The position numbers and the translations under genes were made by a program. Positions 45,328 through 54,931 of a stretch of 64,000 nt of DNA are shown here, in pieces. The DNA is taken from contig JBDHXF010000004.1 of assembly GCA_039810585.1 (NCBI GenBank), positions 62,001 to 126,000 of the forward strand, in the 5' to 3' direction. Source of the stretch: JBBATK01 sp039810585. GTDB taxonomy: Bacteria > Bacteroidota > Ignavibacteria > Kapaibacteriales > NICIL-2. How positions within the stretch are numbered: the stretch's first letter is position 1; every line of letters starts with the position of its first letter. The notes beneath the pieces are model-generated. The model did no database searches, was not told the origin of the DNA, and was given only the letters and a program-made list of their open reading frames with translations.

Positions 45328-46173
45328 ATGCCTATGCCACGCGCCGCTCTCCTGGTTCAATTGCGAAACAATCTCTCGTTCACAGAGCTCTGCATCGAGA
45401 GTATTGAGCAACAGAGCTTTAGAGATTTTGAGCTCATTTTCTTGGCTGACAATGCGTCGAGCAACGTTATCAAAGCTGTCCAAACACGATGTCAGTCTCT
45501 CAGTCTGCCCGCACATGTGGCATGGTCGTCAGAACAACGCTCCGCAGCTCCGGAACAACACCTGCTCCACACTGCTTTGCAGGTATGTTCTGCAGAATTC
45601 CTGATGTTTAGCGATAGCACTATGCTCTTGCATCCGCTGTTTGCGGAGCAGCATGTACTGGGACAACAGTCCGGCTCGATAGCAACCGGTCGTCAAGTTG
45701 AGCTCTCCTCAGCGCTCAGTAGTCGCCTCAATCCCGACGACATCCGATCGCATTGGCTGCAGCGGAAGTACGCGTACGTCCTGTTGGATGGTGTCTTCGG
45801 TCAAAGCACCCAAGTCAGTCGTGGTATTTCCCTTTCGGGATCGGTGTGGCAACGATTGTTGCGACGCAGGAGTGACGACATCTACGCCGCAAATTTCTCG
45901 CTTCGGCGTGATGATGCCGTCAAACTGCGTGACTTTATCGACTCAGCTCTCGAACTGAATCGCGATTCACTAAATCGCTTTGCTGATTTGCGCATTCAGA
46001 TGTACCGCAATAGCATAATCCAATACCATTTGCACGAGTCGCACGACATCCCGCTTCCCTTAGTTCCCGGCGTGCTTGAGCGGGTAAAACGACTGCGCTA
46101 CTCGGTATCGGAGCTCGGCCTGCAGCCTGCCCTCATGGAAGCTCCCGGTCTCTTCAGCCGGCGTCGTTTGTAG
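45328..46173 (+). CDS. Glycosyltransferase-like protein (GT-A fold, divergent)
   Basis: 281 residues from ATG 45328 (PMPRAALLVQ); GTG 45265 would add 21 residues. N-terminal ESIEQQSFRDFELIFLADN is the GT2 first block, but the usual DxD is not evident; MFSDSTMLLHP may stand in its place. The C-terminal part (RDDIYAANFSLRRDDAVKLRDF) resembles the later GT2 block with an Asp/Arg motif, and WLQRKYAYVLLDGVFGQ is unlike known families. It may act on surface sugars, next to an MsbA-like exporter. Confidence in the exact family is low. Confidence 0.6.
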   Translation: MPMPRAALLVQLRNNLSFTELCIESIEQQSFRDFELIFLADNASSNVIKAVQTRCQSLSLPAHVAWSSEQRSAAPEQHLLHTALQVCSAEFLMFSDSTMLLHPLFAEQHVLGQQSGSIATGRQVELSSALSSRLNPDDIRSHWLQRKYAYVLLDGVFGQSTQVSRGISLSGSVWQRLLRRRSDDIYAANFSLRRDDAVKLRDFIDSALELNRDSLNRFADLRIQMYRNSIIQYHLHESHDIPLPLVPGVLERVKRLRYSVSELGLQPALMEAPGLFSRRRL

Positions 46174-46345
46174 TACCCGTTCAGATACAGCTGTGCTTGC
46201 TTCCTACCCAGAAGGCGTGTCAAATAAGCACGCAGAGTGCATCGTCTCTCTTCTCTTCAGAATGGTGTAATTTGCCGGTTCGTGCCGGATAGCACCTGCC
46301 CCACGCAGCGCATTCCCGCGTGTTGTTCACTACTTCGGATTCCGG

Positions 46346-48184
46346 GTGAAGACATTTCTTCGCGTTTTTTCCTTTGTCCGTCCATACTTGCCTCTGTTTG
46401 TCGGACTGTTCCTGGCAAACATCGCGCTCGGTGCCTTCGGTGCGCTTACCATGGCTGTGATTAAGCCTGTAATGTCCGAACTGTTCGACGAATCCCGAAC
46501 TGCTGATGCCGTGATACCGGCCGCCAATGGTTTGCAAGCAGCTAAGGACAGCTTCTTTAAAGCTGTAGACGCTCTCCTTGCAGCCCCTACTCCCGGAGAA
46601 CGTCTATTTCACCTCAGCCTGCTCATTGTCGCTCTGTTTGTTCTCAAGAACCTGGTGAAATACTGGAGTGGTGTGAGCTATGCACGTCTTTCCGAGCTCA
46701 TCTCCAGAGACATGCGAGCGCTCGTTTTCCAACGTTTGCTCCGCCAGCCACTTAGCTTCTTCAATCAGAACAAAAGTGGCGAGCTCATGGCCCTCGTCAC
46801 CAACGAAATCAACACTATGCACGGCAGCATTGTTCCCTTTTTCATGCAGCTGCTTCGCAATCCTATTGAAGTACTCTTGCTTCTGACCTTGCTACTATCG
46901 ATGTCTATGAAGCTCAGTCTCATCGCCATGAGTACCAGTGTCGTGACCTTGGTGGTTATCCGCGTCGCCCGTAAGTATCTGCGTCGATATGCCACACGCA
47001 TGGCTGACTCTACCGCAGGCTATATCGGAACACTTCAAGAGGCAGTATCTGCTATTCGCATCGTAAAGGCCTTCCGCGCCGAATCCAAAGTATCAAATCG
47101 CTTCTTCGACCACGCCACAGCCTACGTGCGCTCCTCGGTGAAGCTCGCAAAAATCAACGAAGCCATTCCCTCGGTCAACGAGGTGTTCGCCATTAGCGCT
47201 CTGGCTGTCGTTCTCTACGTTGGCGGACATGAGGTTTTTGCAGGCCACATGCGTGGGTCCGATCTTATGACCTTTCTCTTCGCACTCTTTGCCATCATGT
47301 CGCCGACAGTCTCTTTGGTTTCGGTTCCCGGACAAATCCAGCGCGGCCTCGTTGCTGCAGAGCGTGTATTCAATTTGGTTGATCTTCAGCCTTCGCTGAT
47401 CGAGGGTTCAGAGAAGTGTCCGCCCTTCCATAAGGTTCTTCGTTTCGAGAATCTGAGTTTTCACTATCACACGGGCATCGATGTACTGCAGGATGTGAAT
47501 TTTGACCTGCCCATAGGCAAAAAAATCGCCCTCGTTGGCGCCTCCGGCAGCGGAAAGTCTACCCTCATCGACCTGCTTGTTCGATTTTATGATCCCACGA
47601 AAGGGCGTGTTCTTCTCGACGGACAGGACATTAGAGGTTTTGATACAAACTCCTACCGCGAACGCTTCGGCATTGTGTCGCAAGATGCCGTGTTGTTTAA
47701 CGATACCATCGCCAACAACATCGCATTCAGTCGCGAGTCCTGTAGTCGGGAAGAGATTCACGAGGCTGCTCGCATCGCACACGCAGATTCCTTTATCGCA
47801 GATCTTCCCCAGGGTTACGATACCATGGTAGGCGATCGTGGTGTATTGCTGTCTGGCGGTCAGCGTCAGCGCATTGCCATTGCTCGGGCCATCGCCATGA
47901 ATCCGGACATCTTAGTGTTCGACGAGGCAACGTCTGCGCTCGATTCGGAGTCTGAAAAAATTGTGCAACTCGCCATCACCGACGTCCTCAAGAACAGAAC
48001 AGCCGTGATCATTGCCCATCGACTGTCGACCATTATTGGATGCGATCACATCCTCGTTTTTGACAAGGGACGCATTGTTGAGCAAGGAACGCATAGCGAA
48101 CTACTCGATCTCAACGGTCACTACAAGCATTTATACGATTTACAGTTTTCCAAGCACGAGGAAGAGCAGCATGAAGGTCGGTGA
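46346..48184 (+). CDS. msbA: ABC exporter, MsbA/lipid A-type (half transporter)
   Basis: 612 residues. Six membrane helices in residues ~10-340, then a nucleotide-binding domain: Walker A LVGASGSGKSTLIDLL, Q-loop, signature LSGGQRQRIAIARAI, Walker B ILVFDEATSALD and the H-loop IIAHRLSTI. It would flip lipid A or another lipid across the inner membrane as a homodimer. It starts at GTG 46346 (no ATG fits). The stop overlaps the start of rlmD by 14 bases. The preceding gene is a glycosyltransferase-like protein. Confidence 0.92.
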   Translation: MKTFLRVFSFVRPYLPLFVGLFLANIALGAFGALTMAVIKPVMSELFDESRTADAVIPAANGLQAAKDSFFKAVDALLAAPTPGERLFHLSLLIVALFVLKNLVKYWSGVSYARLSELISRDMRALVFQRLLRQPLSFFNQNKSGELMALVTNEINTMHGSIVPFFMQLLRNPIEVLLLLTLLLSMSMKLSLIAMSTSVVTLVVIRVARKYLRRYATRMADSTAGYIGTLQEAVSAIRIVKAFRAESKVSNRFFDHATAYVRSSVKLAKINEAIPSVNEVFAISALAVVLYVGGHEVFAGHMRGSDLMTFLFALFAIMSPTVSLVSVPGQIQRGLVAAERVFNLVDLQPSLIEGSEKCPPFHKVLRFENLSFHYHTGIDVLQDVNFDLPIGKKIALVGASGSGKSTLIDLLVRFYDPTKGRVLLDGQDIRGFDTNSYRERFGIVSQDAVLFNDTIANNIAFSRESCSREEIHEAARIAHADSFIADLPQGYDTMVGDRGVLLSGGQRQRIAIARAIAMNPDILVFDEATSALDSESEKIVQLAITDVLKNRTAVIIAHRLSTIIGCDHILVFDKGRIVEQGTHSELLDLNGHYKHLYDLQFSKHEEEQHEGR

Positions 48185-49577
48185 TCAACTACGGGTAGAA
48201 GTGGAATCGCTGGGATTTGAAGGCACGTCCATCGCTCGCCATGAAGGGATGGTAATCTTTGTCGAGGGTGGACTGGCAGGAGATGTTGTTGACATCACTC
48301 TGCGCAAGAAAAAGAAAAAGTACTTCCACGCGGCGATTGACGCTATTGTTCAACCATCGGCATCTCGCTTGAGTCCTGTGTGCCCACATACAGACGACTG
48401 CGGTGGATGCGCCTGGCAACATTGCCGCTATGACGACCAATTGAAATGGAAGCAGCAACACACCATCGATTGTTTCGAACGTCTCGGCAAAATTCCTTTC
48501 GGCTCGGTAGCGTCGATTATCGCGTCACCGGAACATTTTCATTACCGCAATAAAATGGAGTTTTCCTTCAGCGCTCGCCGATGGATGAGCGCAGCGGAGA
48601 TTGCTTCCGGTGTGGAACTGAAGAAGGATTTCGCACTCGGTCTACACGCTCCCGGTCGTTATGATGCGGTGGTGGATGTTAAGCGTTGCTATCTTCAGCA
48701 CGACGATTGCAACAGCATTCTCAACCTTGTTCGCACAAAAGCATTGGAGTTAGGCGTACTGCCATATAGCGACAAAGAGCAACAAGGCTTTTTACGTCAT
48801 CTGGTGTTGCGGCGTACTCTTCACCGCAATCAACTTATGGTGATCATCATTAGCGCCAGCCCTCGATCTGAAGCGGATGAACACTTTGTTGGATGGATGG
48901 AACGTGAACTCCCTGCATCGCTGCCGGAACCCTTTACGTTGATTCACGCTGTGAAGGATTCCCTCTCTCCGGTGGCCGTCGGCGAACCACGTATTCTACA
49001 CGGCGACGGTGTGATTAGTGAATGGAGTCATGATGTTGAGTTTCGCATCTCGCCCTTCTCGTTTTTTCAGACGAACTCCTATCAGCTTCCCAATTTTTTG
49101 GATGCTGTGTTCAACGCCGCTGAACTGGAGCCCAATATGCACGTGTGGGACTTGTACTGCGGCACCGGTTCGATCTCATTGCCCGCCGCCCGTCGCGTTG
49201 ATTTTGTCACCGGAATTGAACTCAGTCAGCAAAGCATTCTCGACGCGCAGCACAACGCTGAACTCAATGGCCTGTCGAATGTCAACTTCATCGCGGCAGA
49301 CTTACACAAACGCGAAACCATCGACGCATTGCGCGCAATGAAGCAGCCTGACTTGGTTATTCTCGATCCGCCCCGAGCAGGCGTCCACCCTATGTTGCTC
49401 GATCACTTACTCCAGCTCAATCTCCCTCGCATCGTGTATGTGTCCTGCAATCCGGCTACACAAGCCCGCGACTGCGCACTTCTTGCGGAGAACTACGATG
49501 TTGTGTCGATGCAAGCGGTCGACATGTTCCCACATACCTTCCACGTGGAGAACGTTGCTGTTCTTCAGAGAAAATAA
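48171..49577 (+). CDS. rlmD: 23S rRNA uracil-C5 methyltransferase, RlmD-type
   Basis: 468 residues from ATG 48171 (GAGGAAGAG upstream). N-terminal TRAM domain (LRVEVESLGFEGTSIARHEG), then Fe-S Cys: CPHTDDCGGCAWQHC, and a further Cys in DVKRCYLQ. The SAM-binding methyltransferase has DLYCGTGSISLPAA, ILDPPRAGVHP and catalytic Cys in YVSCNPATQARD. Methylates uridine in 23S rRNA (U1939 in E. coli for RlmD; paralogue specificity differs). It overlaps the end of msbA by 14 bases. Confidence 0.93.
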   Translation: MKVGDQLRVEVESLGFEGTSIARHEGMVIFVEGGLAGDVVDITLRKKKKKYFHAAIDAIVQPSASRLSPVCPHTDDCGGCAWQHCRYDDQLKWKQQHTIDCFERLGKIPFGSVASIIASPEHFHYRNKMEFSFSARRWMSAAEIASGVELKKDFALGLHAPGRYDAVVDVKRCYLQHDDCNSILNLVRTKALELGVLPYSDKEQQGFLRHLVLRRTLHRNQLMVIIISASPRSEADEHFVGWMERELPASLPEPFTLIHAVKDSLSPVAVGEPRILHGDGVISEWSHDVEFRISPFSFFQTNSYQLPNFLDAVFNAAELEPNMHVWDLYCGTGSISLPAARRVDFVTGIELSQQSILDAQHNAELNGLSNVNFIAADLHKRETIDALRAMKQPDLVILDPPRAGVHPMLLDHLLQLNLPRIVYVSCNPATQARDCALLAENYDVVSMQAVDMFPHTFHVENVAVLQRK

Positions 49578-49647
49578 ACCCGAGATCTGTGTCAGAGGAA
49601 TTTGACCATGGCAATCATCAAGTAAGTACTCCGTTAGCTATCGTGAC

Positions 49648-49828
49648 AAGAGTACGTATGCCAATGTCGTCAGCGAGTATGCTCACGAATTTCGTCAGGT
49701 GAGTATGAGCACGAATGTCGTCAGGTGAGTATGAGCACGAATGTCGTCAGGTGAGTATGAGCACGAATGTCGTCAGAAGCATAGGTTCTCTAGTGTCGTC
49801 AGGAGAGTACGTACTCAAGTGTCATCAT
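49648..49828. repeat. Seven-unit 26-nt tandem repeat array
   Basis: Three identical central copies (49699-49776) of a 26-base unit that begins GTGAGTATGAGCACG and ends GTCGTCAG. Flanking diverged copies lie at 49648-49673, 49674-49698 (25 bases), 49777-49802 and 49803-49828. A weak eighth copy may lie left of it. Confidence 0.9.
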
Positions 49829-49833
49829 GTGAT

Positions 49834-49871
49834 TTTCAATACGTGCGGCGCATGCGCCGCACGTATTGAAA
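49834..49871. repeat. AATACGTGC dispersed element, copy d (perfect 38-bp palindrome)
   Basis: Nineteen-base arms: TTTCAATACGTGCGGCGCA on the left is matched exactly on the right, with the centre between 49852 and 49853. With one extra T allowed, pairing extends outward as GAT...ATC. It ends 4 bases before the BNR stop codon. Confidence 0.92.
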
Positions 49872-49875
49872 TCAT

Positions 49876-52800
49876 TTAGCGATCATCATCATCGGTGTTG
49901 CAGCGGCGGGTGGAATTGTGTCCGGAGGGAGCAGAGGTGTCGCCATCATCCGGTTTCATGAAGTCCTCGCGTTTGACCGGTTGGACATTCCCAAGCTGTT
50001 CTGCGCCGAGCAAGTCGTTGACCTTGGGCAGAGTGTTCTTGAGCAGACCGGCGATTGTCGTTTCCAAACTGTCGGTTGTGGCACTGAGGGTTGCAATGCG
50101 TTTCAATTGTTCTTCGCTTGGTGTTCCGGTTGATTGGGCAACGTCGCCATAGATGGTGGCGAGGTTCTCGCGAAGCTTTGGTTCGGTGTCGGCGAAGAGC
50201 GTACTCTTTTTCGCCACGACGGTTTTGTGCAACGAATCGAGCGTGTTAATCAGCTCGCGCACCGGTGCTTTGGAATCTGCATTCTTGATAGAAAAGATTT
50301 TGGCCCTCAAGCTGTCACGAACGCTGGTGATTTGTTCTGCATCATAGGCAACGCGTTCGATCATGGCGTAGAGCTTCATCATGGCATCAAAATTTTTCTT
50401 GCGATCGATCGCCGAATAAATCGAACGAGGATCGTTCACAATACTAACGGTGCCGGTGTAGACCTTGTCATTCTTGGTAATGCGTACTTGATAATCGCCC
50501 GCCAGTACAGTCGGACCAAAGTCACCGCCGCCGGTATTGGGAGAGGTTGCCACTTTGGGAGGCTTCATGCTCATTCCCCACCCGATGCGGTTGATGCCTT
50601 TGCGTTTTCCGGGAGGAACGTTGGCGATGACGTTGTTTTTGGAATCCAAAATCTCAATCTTCATGTCGCCAATCAAATGTCGTGCTCGCAGATAGTAGCA
50701 GATCTGTGCATTGCCGTCGGGATTCGGACAATAGAACTCGCCTGAACCATCAAACTCTTGAAAGCCACTCTCGTTGCGCAGCACTGATGCCCGTGTGGGT
50801 AAGAAGCTTAGTTCGTTCTTCATGGCACTCGGCGTGAGATTGCGTAGTGCTGTGATGTCGTCGAGCACATACACTCCACGACCGTGAGTGGCAATAATCA
50901 AATCGCGATCTCGAGGATGAATCTGGAGATCTCTCACCGGTGTGCAAGGGAGATCGCCTTTAAATCGAGCCCATGAAGAGCCGCGATCAAGTGAAATAAA
51001 CAATCCATATTCTGAGCCACAGAAGAGCAGGTCTTCGTTACTGATATCTTCTCGAATAACGTGGGTGAAGCCTCGAATGGAATCACTGTTGAGTTTGGTC
51101 CATGTGACGCCGAAGTCGGTAGTGCGGTAAAGGTAGGGCTGCATATCGCCCCTGGTATGATTATCGAAGGTGGCGTAGCAGGTGCCTTTGGCGTAGTGTC
51201 CGGGCTCTACACAGCTCACCCACGTACCGGCCGGCAGAGTAGAGTCGATAGCGTGGACCACATTCTTCCAGTTTTTACCGCCGTCGGTGGTGACTTGAAG
51301 GTTACCGTCGTCGGTTCCCACCCAGAGTGTCTTCTCGTCTAGCGGCGACTCGGCTACCGTAATAATCGTGCAGTGGTTTTCTGCGCTGGTGTTGTCGGCG
51401 GTGACCCCACCGCTTCCTTCGGGATTGTATTTCGTGGAGTCGTCGGTCGTTAAATCCGGCGAGATGCGATCCCACGTGTCCCCATGATTGTGTGAGCGAA
51501 AGAGATACTGCGCCGCAATGTAGATGGTATTCGGATTAACCGGACTCTGCGTGAGCGGAGTGCACCAATTGAAGCGTAAACGCTTTTCGCCGGGCTGCTC
51601 GTAGGGCTTGATGGGCTTGGTTTCGTTGGTGGAAATGTGACGTCGCACTGCGTTCCCACCTTGTGATTCGAAATAGATGATGTCCTTATTTGAACGGTCG
51701 CGAATCACCCAAAATCCGTCACCCCAACCCGTAGGTTCCCAATCGCGATTTTGAATTCCGCCTCCGGGTACGCGATGCGGCACCATCCAGGAGCCGTTGT
51801 CTTGCAATCCGCCAAAGAGATTGTAGGGCTGTTCGTAGTCGTACGACACATGGTAAAACTGTCCGATCGACAAGTTTTGAAATTTCGTCCAACTACTGCC
51901 ACGGTCGTAGCTTCTATACACGCCACCATCCGTACCTAGCAAGAGATGCTGCGGATTGATTGGATCGATCCATAAAGCGTGCAAGTCCGGATGCGCTCCT
52001 CCGCCATACTGAAAACCATTAAAGGTTTTGCCGCCGTCGTCGCTCATGCCGAGTTGAAAGGAGGGACGATACACGCGGTTTTCATCGTAAGGATCGACGT
52101 ACAGACAGGAGAAATAAAAGGGACGAGCGGTGACGCTTTGTGCATTGGACAAGCGTTTCCACGTAGCCCCGCGGTCGTCGCTTCGGTATAGGGCACTCTC
52201 CTTGCTCTCGATCATGGCGTACACGACGGATGCTTTCGATGGTGCAATCGTTACGAGAATGCGTCCCAAATCTCCACTCGGCATATCGTTGGTGAGTTTG
52301 GTCCACGACGTTCCTCCGTCGGTGGATTTGTAGAGTCCTGACCCCGGTCCACCGGAGTTAAAACTGTATCCTGTACGGCGGAATTGCCACATGCTCGCAT
52401 AGACAATGGAGGGATTTTCGGGATCGATAGCCACATCGGTACATCCTGTTTTCTCGTCCACATACAACACCTTTTGAAAGGTGGCACCACCGTCAGTGGT
52501 TCGGTACAAGCCTCGTTCGGGAGAGTCTGACCACAAAGCCCCCAAACCGCACACAAAGGCAATGTTGGGATGATTATGGTTCAGCGCAATCTTGGCAATG
52601 CGTTCAACTTTCTCTAAGCCCAACATCTTCCACGTTTCACCACCGTCTGTTGTTTTATACAAGCCGCCGCCAACGCTTACGGAGTTGCGGACGTTACCCT
52701 CGCCTGTACCAACCCATAGGATGGAATCGTGATGCATGGGGTCTAAGGTCATGCAACCGATGGAGTGTTGTGACTCCTTATCAAAGATTGCTTTGAAGGA

Positions 52801-53061
52801 GGTACCATTGTCCTTCGATTTGAAGATTCCTCCTGCAGCCGTACCTACGTAGATGGCTAGTCGTTTCTCGATGGTTTCCTCGTTGGCGTGCGTGTAAGTG
52901 GCTTCGATAGCCGTAACACGACCAGAGGACGTAGCGGGGCCGAGGGAACGCACCTCCAGGTTTCCGAACGTCGCTGTGCGAATGACAACGTGAGCCGAGT
53001 CGCCGGCGGCCACCACATTCAGCATGGAGCAAAAAAGAAGCGGCAGAACAAAGCGATTCAT
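49876..53061 (-). CDS. Secreted BNR/Asp-box (VPS10-like) repeat protein
   Basis: 1061 residues with a signal peptide (NRFVLPLLFCSMLNVVAAG). At least nine Asp-box (S/T-x-D-x-G-x-x-W) repeats are visible, e.g. SKDNGTSF, TTDGGETW, STDGGTSW, SDDRGATW, SYDRGSSW, TTDGGKNW and SLDRGSSW, arranged as a beta-propeller as in sortilin/VPS10 and sialidase-like proteins. No catalytic sialidase set is identified, so enzyme activity is not claimed. The last ~200 residues are helical, rich in Lys/Ser, and end in a DDDDR tail. No T9SS sorting domain is seen. Downstream on the same strand lies a palindrome. Confidence 0.85.
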   Translation of the reverse strand: MNRFVLPLLFCSMLNVVAAGDSAHVVIRTATFGNLEVRSLGPATSSGRVTAIEATYTHANEETIEKRLAIYVGTAAGGIFKSKDNGTSFKAIFDKESQHSIGCMTLDPMHHDSILWVGTGEGNVRNSVSVGGGLYKTTDGGETWKMLGLEKVERIAKIALNHNHPNIAFVCGLGALWSDSPERGLYRTTDGGATFQKVLYVDEKTGCTDVAIDPENPSIVYASMWQFRRTGYSFNSGGPGSGLYKSTDGGTSWTKLTNDMPSGDLGRILVTIAPSKASVVYAMIESKESALYRSDDRGATWKRLSNAQSVTARPFYFSCLYVDPYDENRVYRPSFQLGMSDDGGKTFNGFQYGGGAHPDLHALWIDPINPQHLLLGTDGGVYRSYDRGSSWTKFQNLSIGQFYHVSYDYEQPYNLFGGLQDNGSWMVPHRVPGGGIQNRDWEPTGWGDGFWVIRDRSNKDIIYFESQGGNAVRRHISTNETKPIKPYEQPGEKRLRFNWCTPLTQSPVNPNTIYIAAQYLFRSHNHGDTWDRISPDLTTDDSTKYNPEGSGGVTADNTSAENHCTIITVAESPLDEKTLWVGTDDGNLQVTTDGGKNWKNVVHAIDSTLPAGTWVSCVEPGHYAKGTCYATFDNHTRGDMQPYLYRTTDFGVTWTKLNSDSIRGFTHVIREDISNEDLLFCGSEYGLFISLDRGSSWARFKGDLPCTPVRDLQIHPRDRDLIIATHGRGVYVLDDITALRNLTPSAMKNELSFLPTRASVLRNESGFQEFDGSGEFYCPNPDGNAQICYYLRARHLIGDMKIEILDSKNNVIANVPPGKRKGINRIGWGMSMKPPKVATSPNTGGGDFGPTVLAGDYQVRITKNDKVYTGTVSIVNDPRSIYSAIDRKKNFDAMMKLYAMIERVAYDAEQITSVRDSLRAKIFSIKNADSKAPVRELINTLDSLHKTVVAKKSTLFADTEPKLRENLATIYGDVAQSTGTPSEEQLKRIATLSATTDSLETTIAGLLKNTLPKVNDLLGAEQLGNVQPVKREDFMKPDDGDTSAPSGHNSTRRCNTDDDDR

Positions 53062-53088
53062 AGCTTGTGGTGCTTAGTGTCGGAAAAG

Positions 53089-53108
53089 AGGCACGAAGTG
53101 CCTACGAA
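53089..53108 (-). terminator. Candidate terminator of the DinB gene
   Basis: On the minus strand AGGCAC-ttc-GTGCCT forms a 6-pair stem followed by CTTTTCC, 24 bases past the DinB stop. Moderate strength; it separates DinB from the BNR gene. Confidence 0.55.
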
Positions 53109-53127
53109 TAAAAATTCAGGCAGCGTA

Positions 53128-53658
53128 TTAGTCGGTTTGAATCGGAAGTCCGTAGCGATCCCGCAGAATGGCCACGTGATGGATTTCATGTCCCGCAACG
53201 ATCCAGGCTAAAGCACGCGGCGACATGGGGTTTGAGTTCACCATACCGATCACGGCCTGACGGTCTGCCGGAATAGAATCCTGAAACAAGAGAATCGTCG
53301 CCTCGCGCACCGCATGGTATTCTGCCAGCAGTGAATTCATGGGTCGTTGGTTCGCATGGGCATGCTGTGCGTACAAATCTTCGTCCATATACGGAAGATT
53401 CTTGGCGTCGCCTCTGGCGATACACATAGCGCGATAGCACATTCCCCGTTCCGTATCGATAATGTGAGCCAGCACATCTTTTGGTGTCCACTTGTTGGGA
53501 GCGTAGCGATACTGCTGCTGCTCGTCGCTCAAGGTGGCAAACAGACGACTAATTCGCGTGCTATTGAGGCTCATTAGATCGAGCGCATCGCCGTCTTCAA
53601 CGAGGGCGATGTACTGTCCAAAGTATCTGGAGTGTTCTTGTTCGGTTGGTCGTTGCAC
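53128..53658 (-). CDS. DinB-superfamily protein
   Basis: 176 residues. Four-helix DinB fold with the metal-binding His triad visible in DVLAHIIDTERGM and GHEIHHVAILRDRYG. Members are thought to be metal-dependent thiol transferases or hydrolases (bacillithiol type). It begins at GTG 53658, two bases after the stop of the LolA-like gene, with AAGG-type ribosome binding signal. Cotranscribed with that gene. Confidence 0.9.
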   Translation of the reverse strand: MQRPTEQEHSRYFGQYIALVEDGDALDLMSLNSTRISRLFATLSDEQQQYRYAPNKWTPKDVLAHIIDTERGMCYRAMCIARGDAKNLPYMDEDLYAQHAHANQRPMNSLLAEYHAVREATILLFQDSIPADRQAVIGMVNSNPMSPRALAWIVAGHEIHHVAILRDRYGLPIQTD

Positions 53659-53660
53659 CC

Positions 53661-54422
53661 TTACTTCCCTTTCGATGGCATGGTGAAATCTGTGTCCGGA
53701 ATGGTGGCGTTCAGCGTGTAGTGATCGATGTACATTCCACCGCCTCCCTTGTTTTCGATAGCAAACGGAAGCAGCATCCCATCTACCGTTCGGTAGTTGG
53801 AGTAATACACTTCACTCTCGGCGTCTTGCTGATTCACACTGTACTTGGTGACAATTTTCACGATGAGATAGGAGTCCGCATCTAAGTAGTACTCGCGAGT
53901 AATTCCATCCGTGCGAGTCGCCACAATTTTGAAACAATCGGAGCCGTCAATTTCCTCCGACGGAAGCATGGTGAGTTTGGTACCACGCTCTTCGTACACC
54001 ACTAAATCGTTGGTGAAGATGTCGGTACGTGAACTCAACGCTTTCACATTCTCCACGTTCATGGGCTGCGGATCCAGCGAACCGCTCCACGGCATAATAT
54101 TCCAGCCGGAACTGCCGTCGCAAGCCTGGATCATTTTCATGCCCGCTTGGATGTCCATTTCGAGACGAATTTTGGAGCCATGCACCAAAATTGTGGAGTG
54201 CTTCTTCCATCCTCCGTCGGCGCTCACAAAACGACCGCTTATCGAGTAGGCTTGAATTGTTCGTGCCTTATCAATACCACCAATAGCTTGGTAATGACGC
54301 TGGAGGACAGCCTGAATATCAGGACCGGCAGCCTGCGTGCATTCGGTAGCCAACAAAAAAACAGTGCTGAGTGCTACGAGAGCGCATGCCCGCTTCAGTG
54401 ATGACGGCAGAATGATGTTCAT
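53661..54422 (-). CDS. LolA-like/outer-membrane lipoprotein-sorting-type protein
   Basis: 253 residues from ATG 54422 (GGGGAG upstream); the longer frame starts with TTG. Signal peptide (NIILPSSLKRACALVALSTV, ending CTQA). The mature part has LolA-fold-like blocks (IRLEMDIQAGMKMIQACDG, YYLDADSYLIVKIVTKY, YRTVDGMLLPFAIE), the last typical of the LolA/LolB-like DUF4292/YcxB-type families. A periplasmic or envelope role, perhaps lipoprotein handling, is inference. DinB follows. Confidence 0.7.
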   Translation of the reverse strand: MNIILPSSLKRACALVALSTVFLLATECTQAAGPDIQAVLQRHYQAIGGIDKARTIQAYSISGRFVSADGGWKKHSTILVHGSKIRLEMDIQAGMKMIQACDGSSGWNIMPWSGSLDPQPMNVENVKALSSRTDIFTNDLVVYEERGTKLTMLPSEEIDGSDCFKIVATRTDGITREYYLDADSYLIVKIVTKYSVNQQDAESEVYYSNYRTVDGMLLPFAIENKGGGGMYIDHYTLNATIPDTDFTMPSKGK

Positions 54423-54931
54423 GCCCAACTCCCCGACGGTGAAAAAAAATGCACTGAACCCACCATGGCTCGGTTCAGACTACTCACAAAAAACCAACCT
54501 TGGAAGCATGAAGAGTGCAGGTACAAATTTCGGAAGAAAATTGTTAAGGAATTGCTATGAGATGTGGATAGCCGGGGCGACATTGCACTGAGAAGGATTA
54601 CATTTTCGTCTGCATAGGTCGAAAACATACGAAGCGACTACGAAGAGACTTGGAGCATTTATGAACGACGTTTCTGCAGCTATGCCACCCAAAAACACGG
54701 CTCTTCCACCAATTTCTAGGCAGAAAACTTGGATCCGACCGATGTTCGGGAAGAGTTTCGGTTACCGATCCGCTATACCATTACACTGTAAACCCGCTCA
54801 TTAATAGGTCGCTCGAGCTCATGCCATAGAGTATGCTGGTGCCCGAACCGATCTAGGGTTGCGCCCAGAAACCTCGAACGATGCATGACTGCTCTAGTGC
54901 CCACTTTCGTGAACTACTTGAAAGGACCACC
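54423..54931. other. Long divergent intergenic region
   Basis: 509 bases between the LolA-like gene (minus) and HPF (plus). I see no gene that looks real; short open frames lack family features. A stretch around 54750-54810 looks slightly tRNA-like on the minus strand but has no matching acceptor arm. Promoters for both neighbours should lie here. Confidence 0.5.

Larger units (their letters stand above)
49578..49875. other. Intergenic repeat region between rlmD and the BNR gene
   Basis: 298 bases between two convergent genes. From 49648 to the BNR stop it is entirely repeats: a tandem array and a perfect palindrome. No gene is seen. Confidence 0.75.

Noticed and set aside
49648..49828. CRISPR array
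   Set aside because: Units are directly adjacent with no spacers, so it is a tandem repeat.
54740..54815. A tRNA-like stretch on the minus strand (TAATGGTATAGC resembling a D-arm)
   Set aside because: The anticodon stem does not pair well and no acceptor arm or TTCGAA-type T-loop with matching pairing is found.
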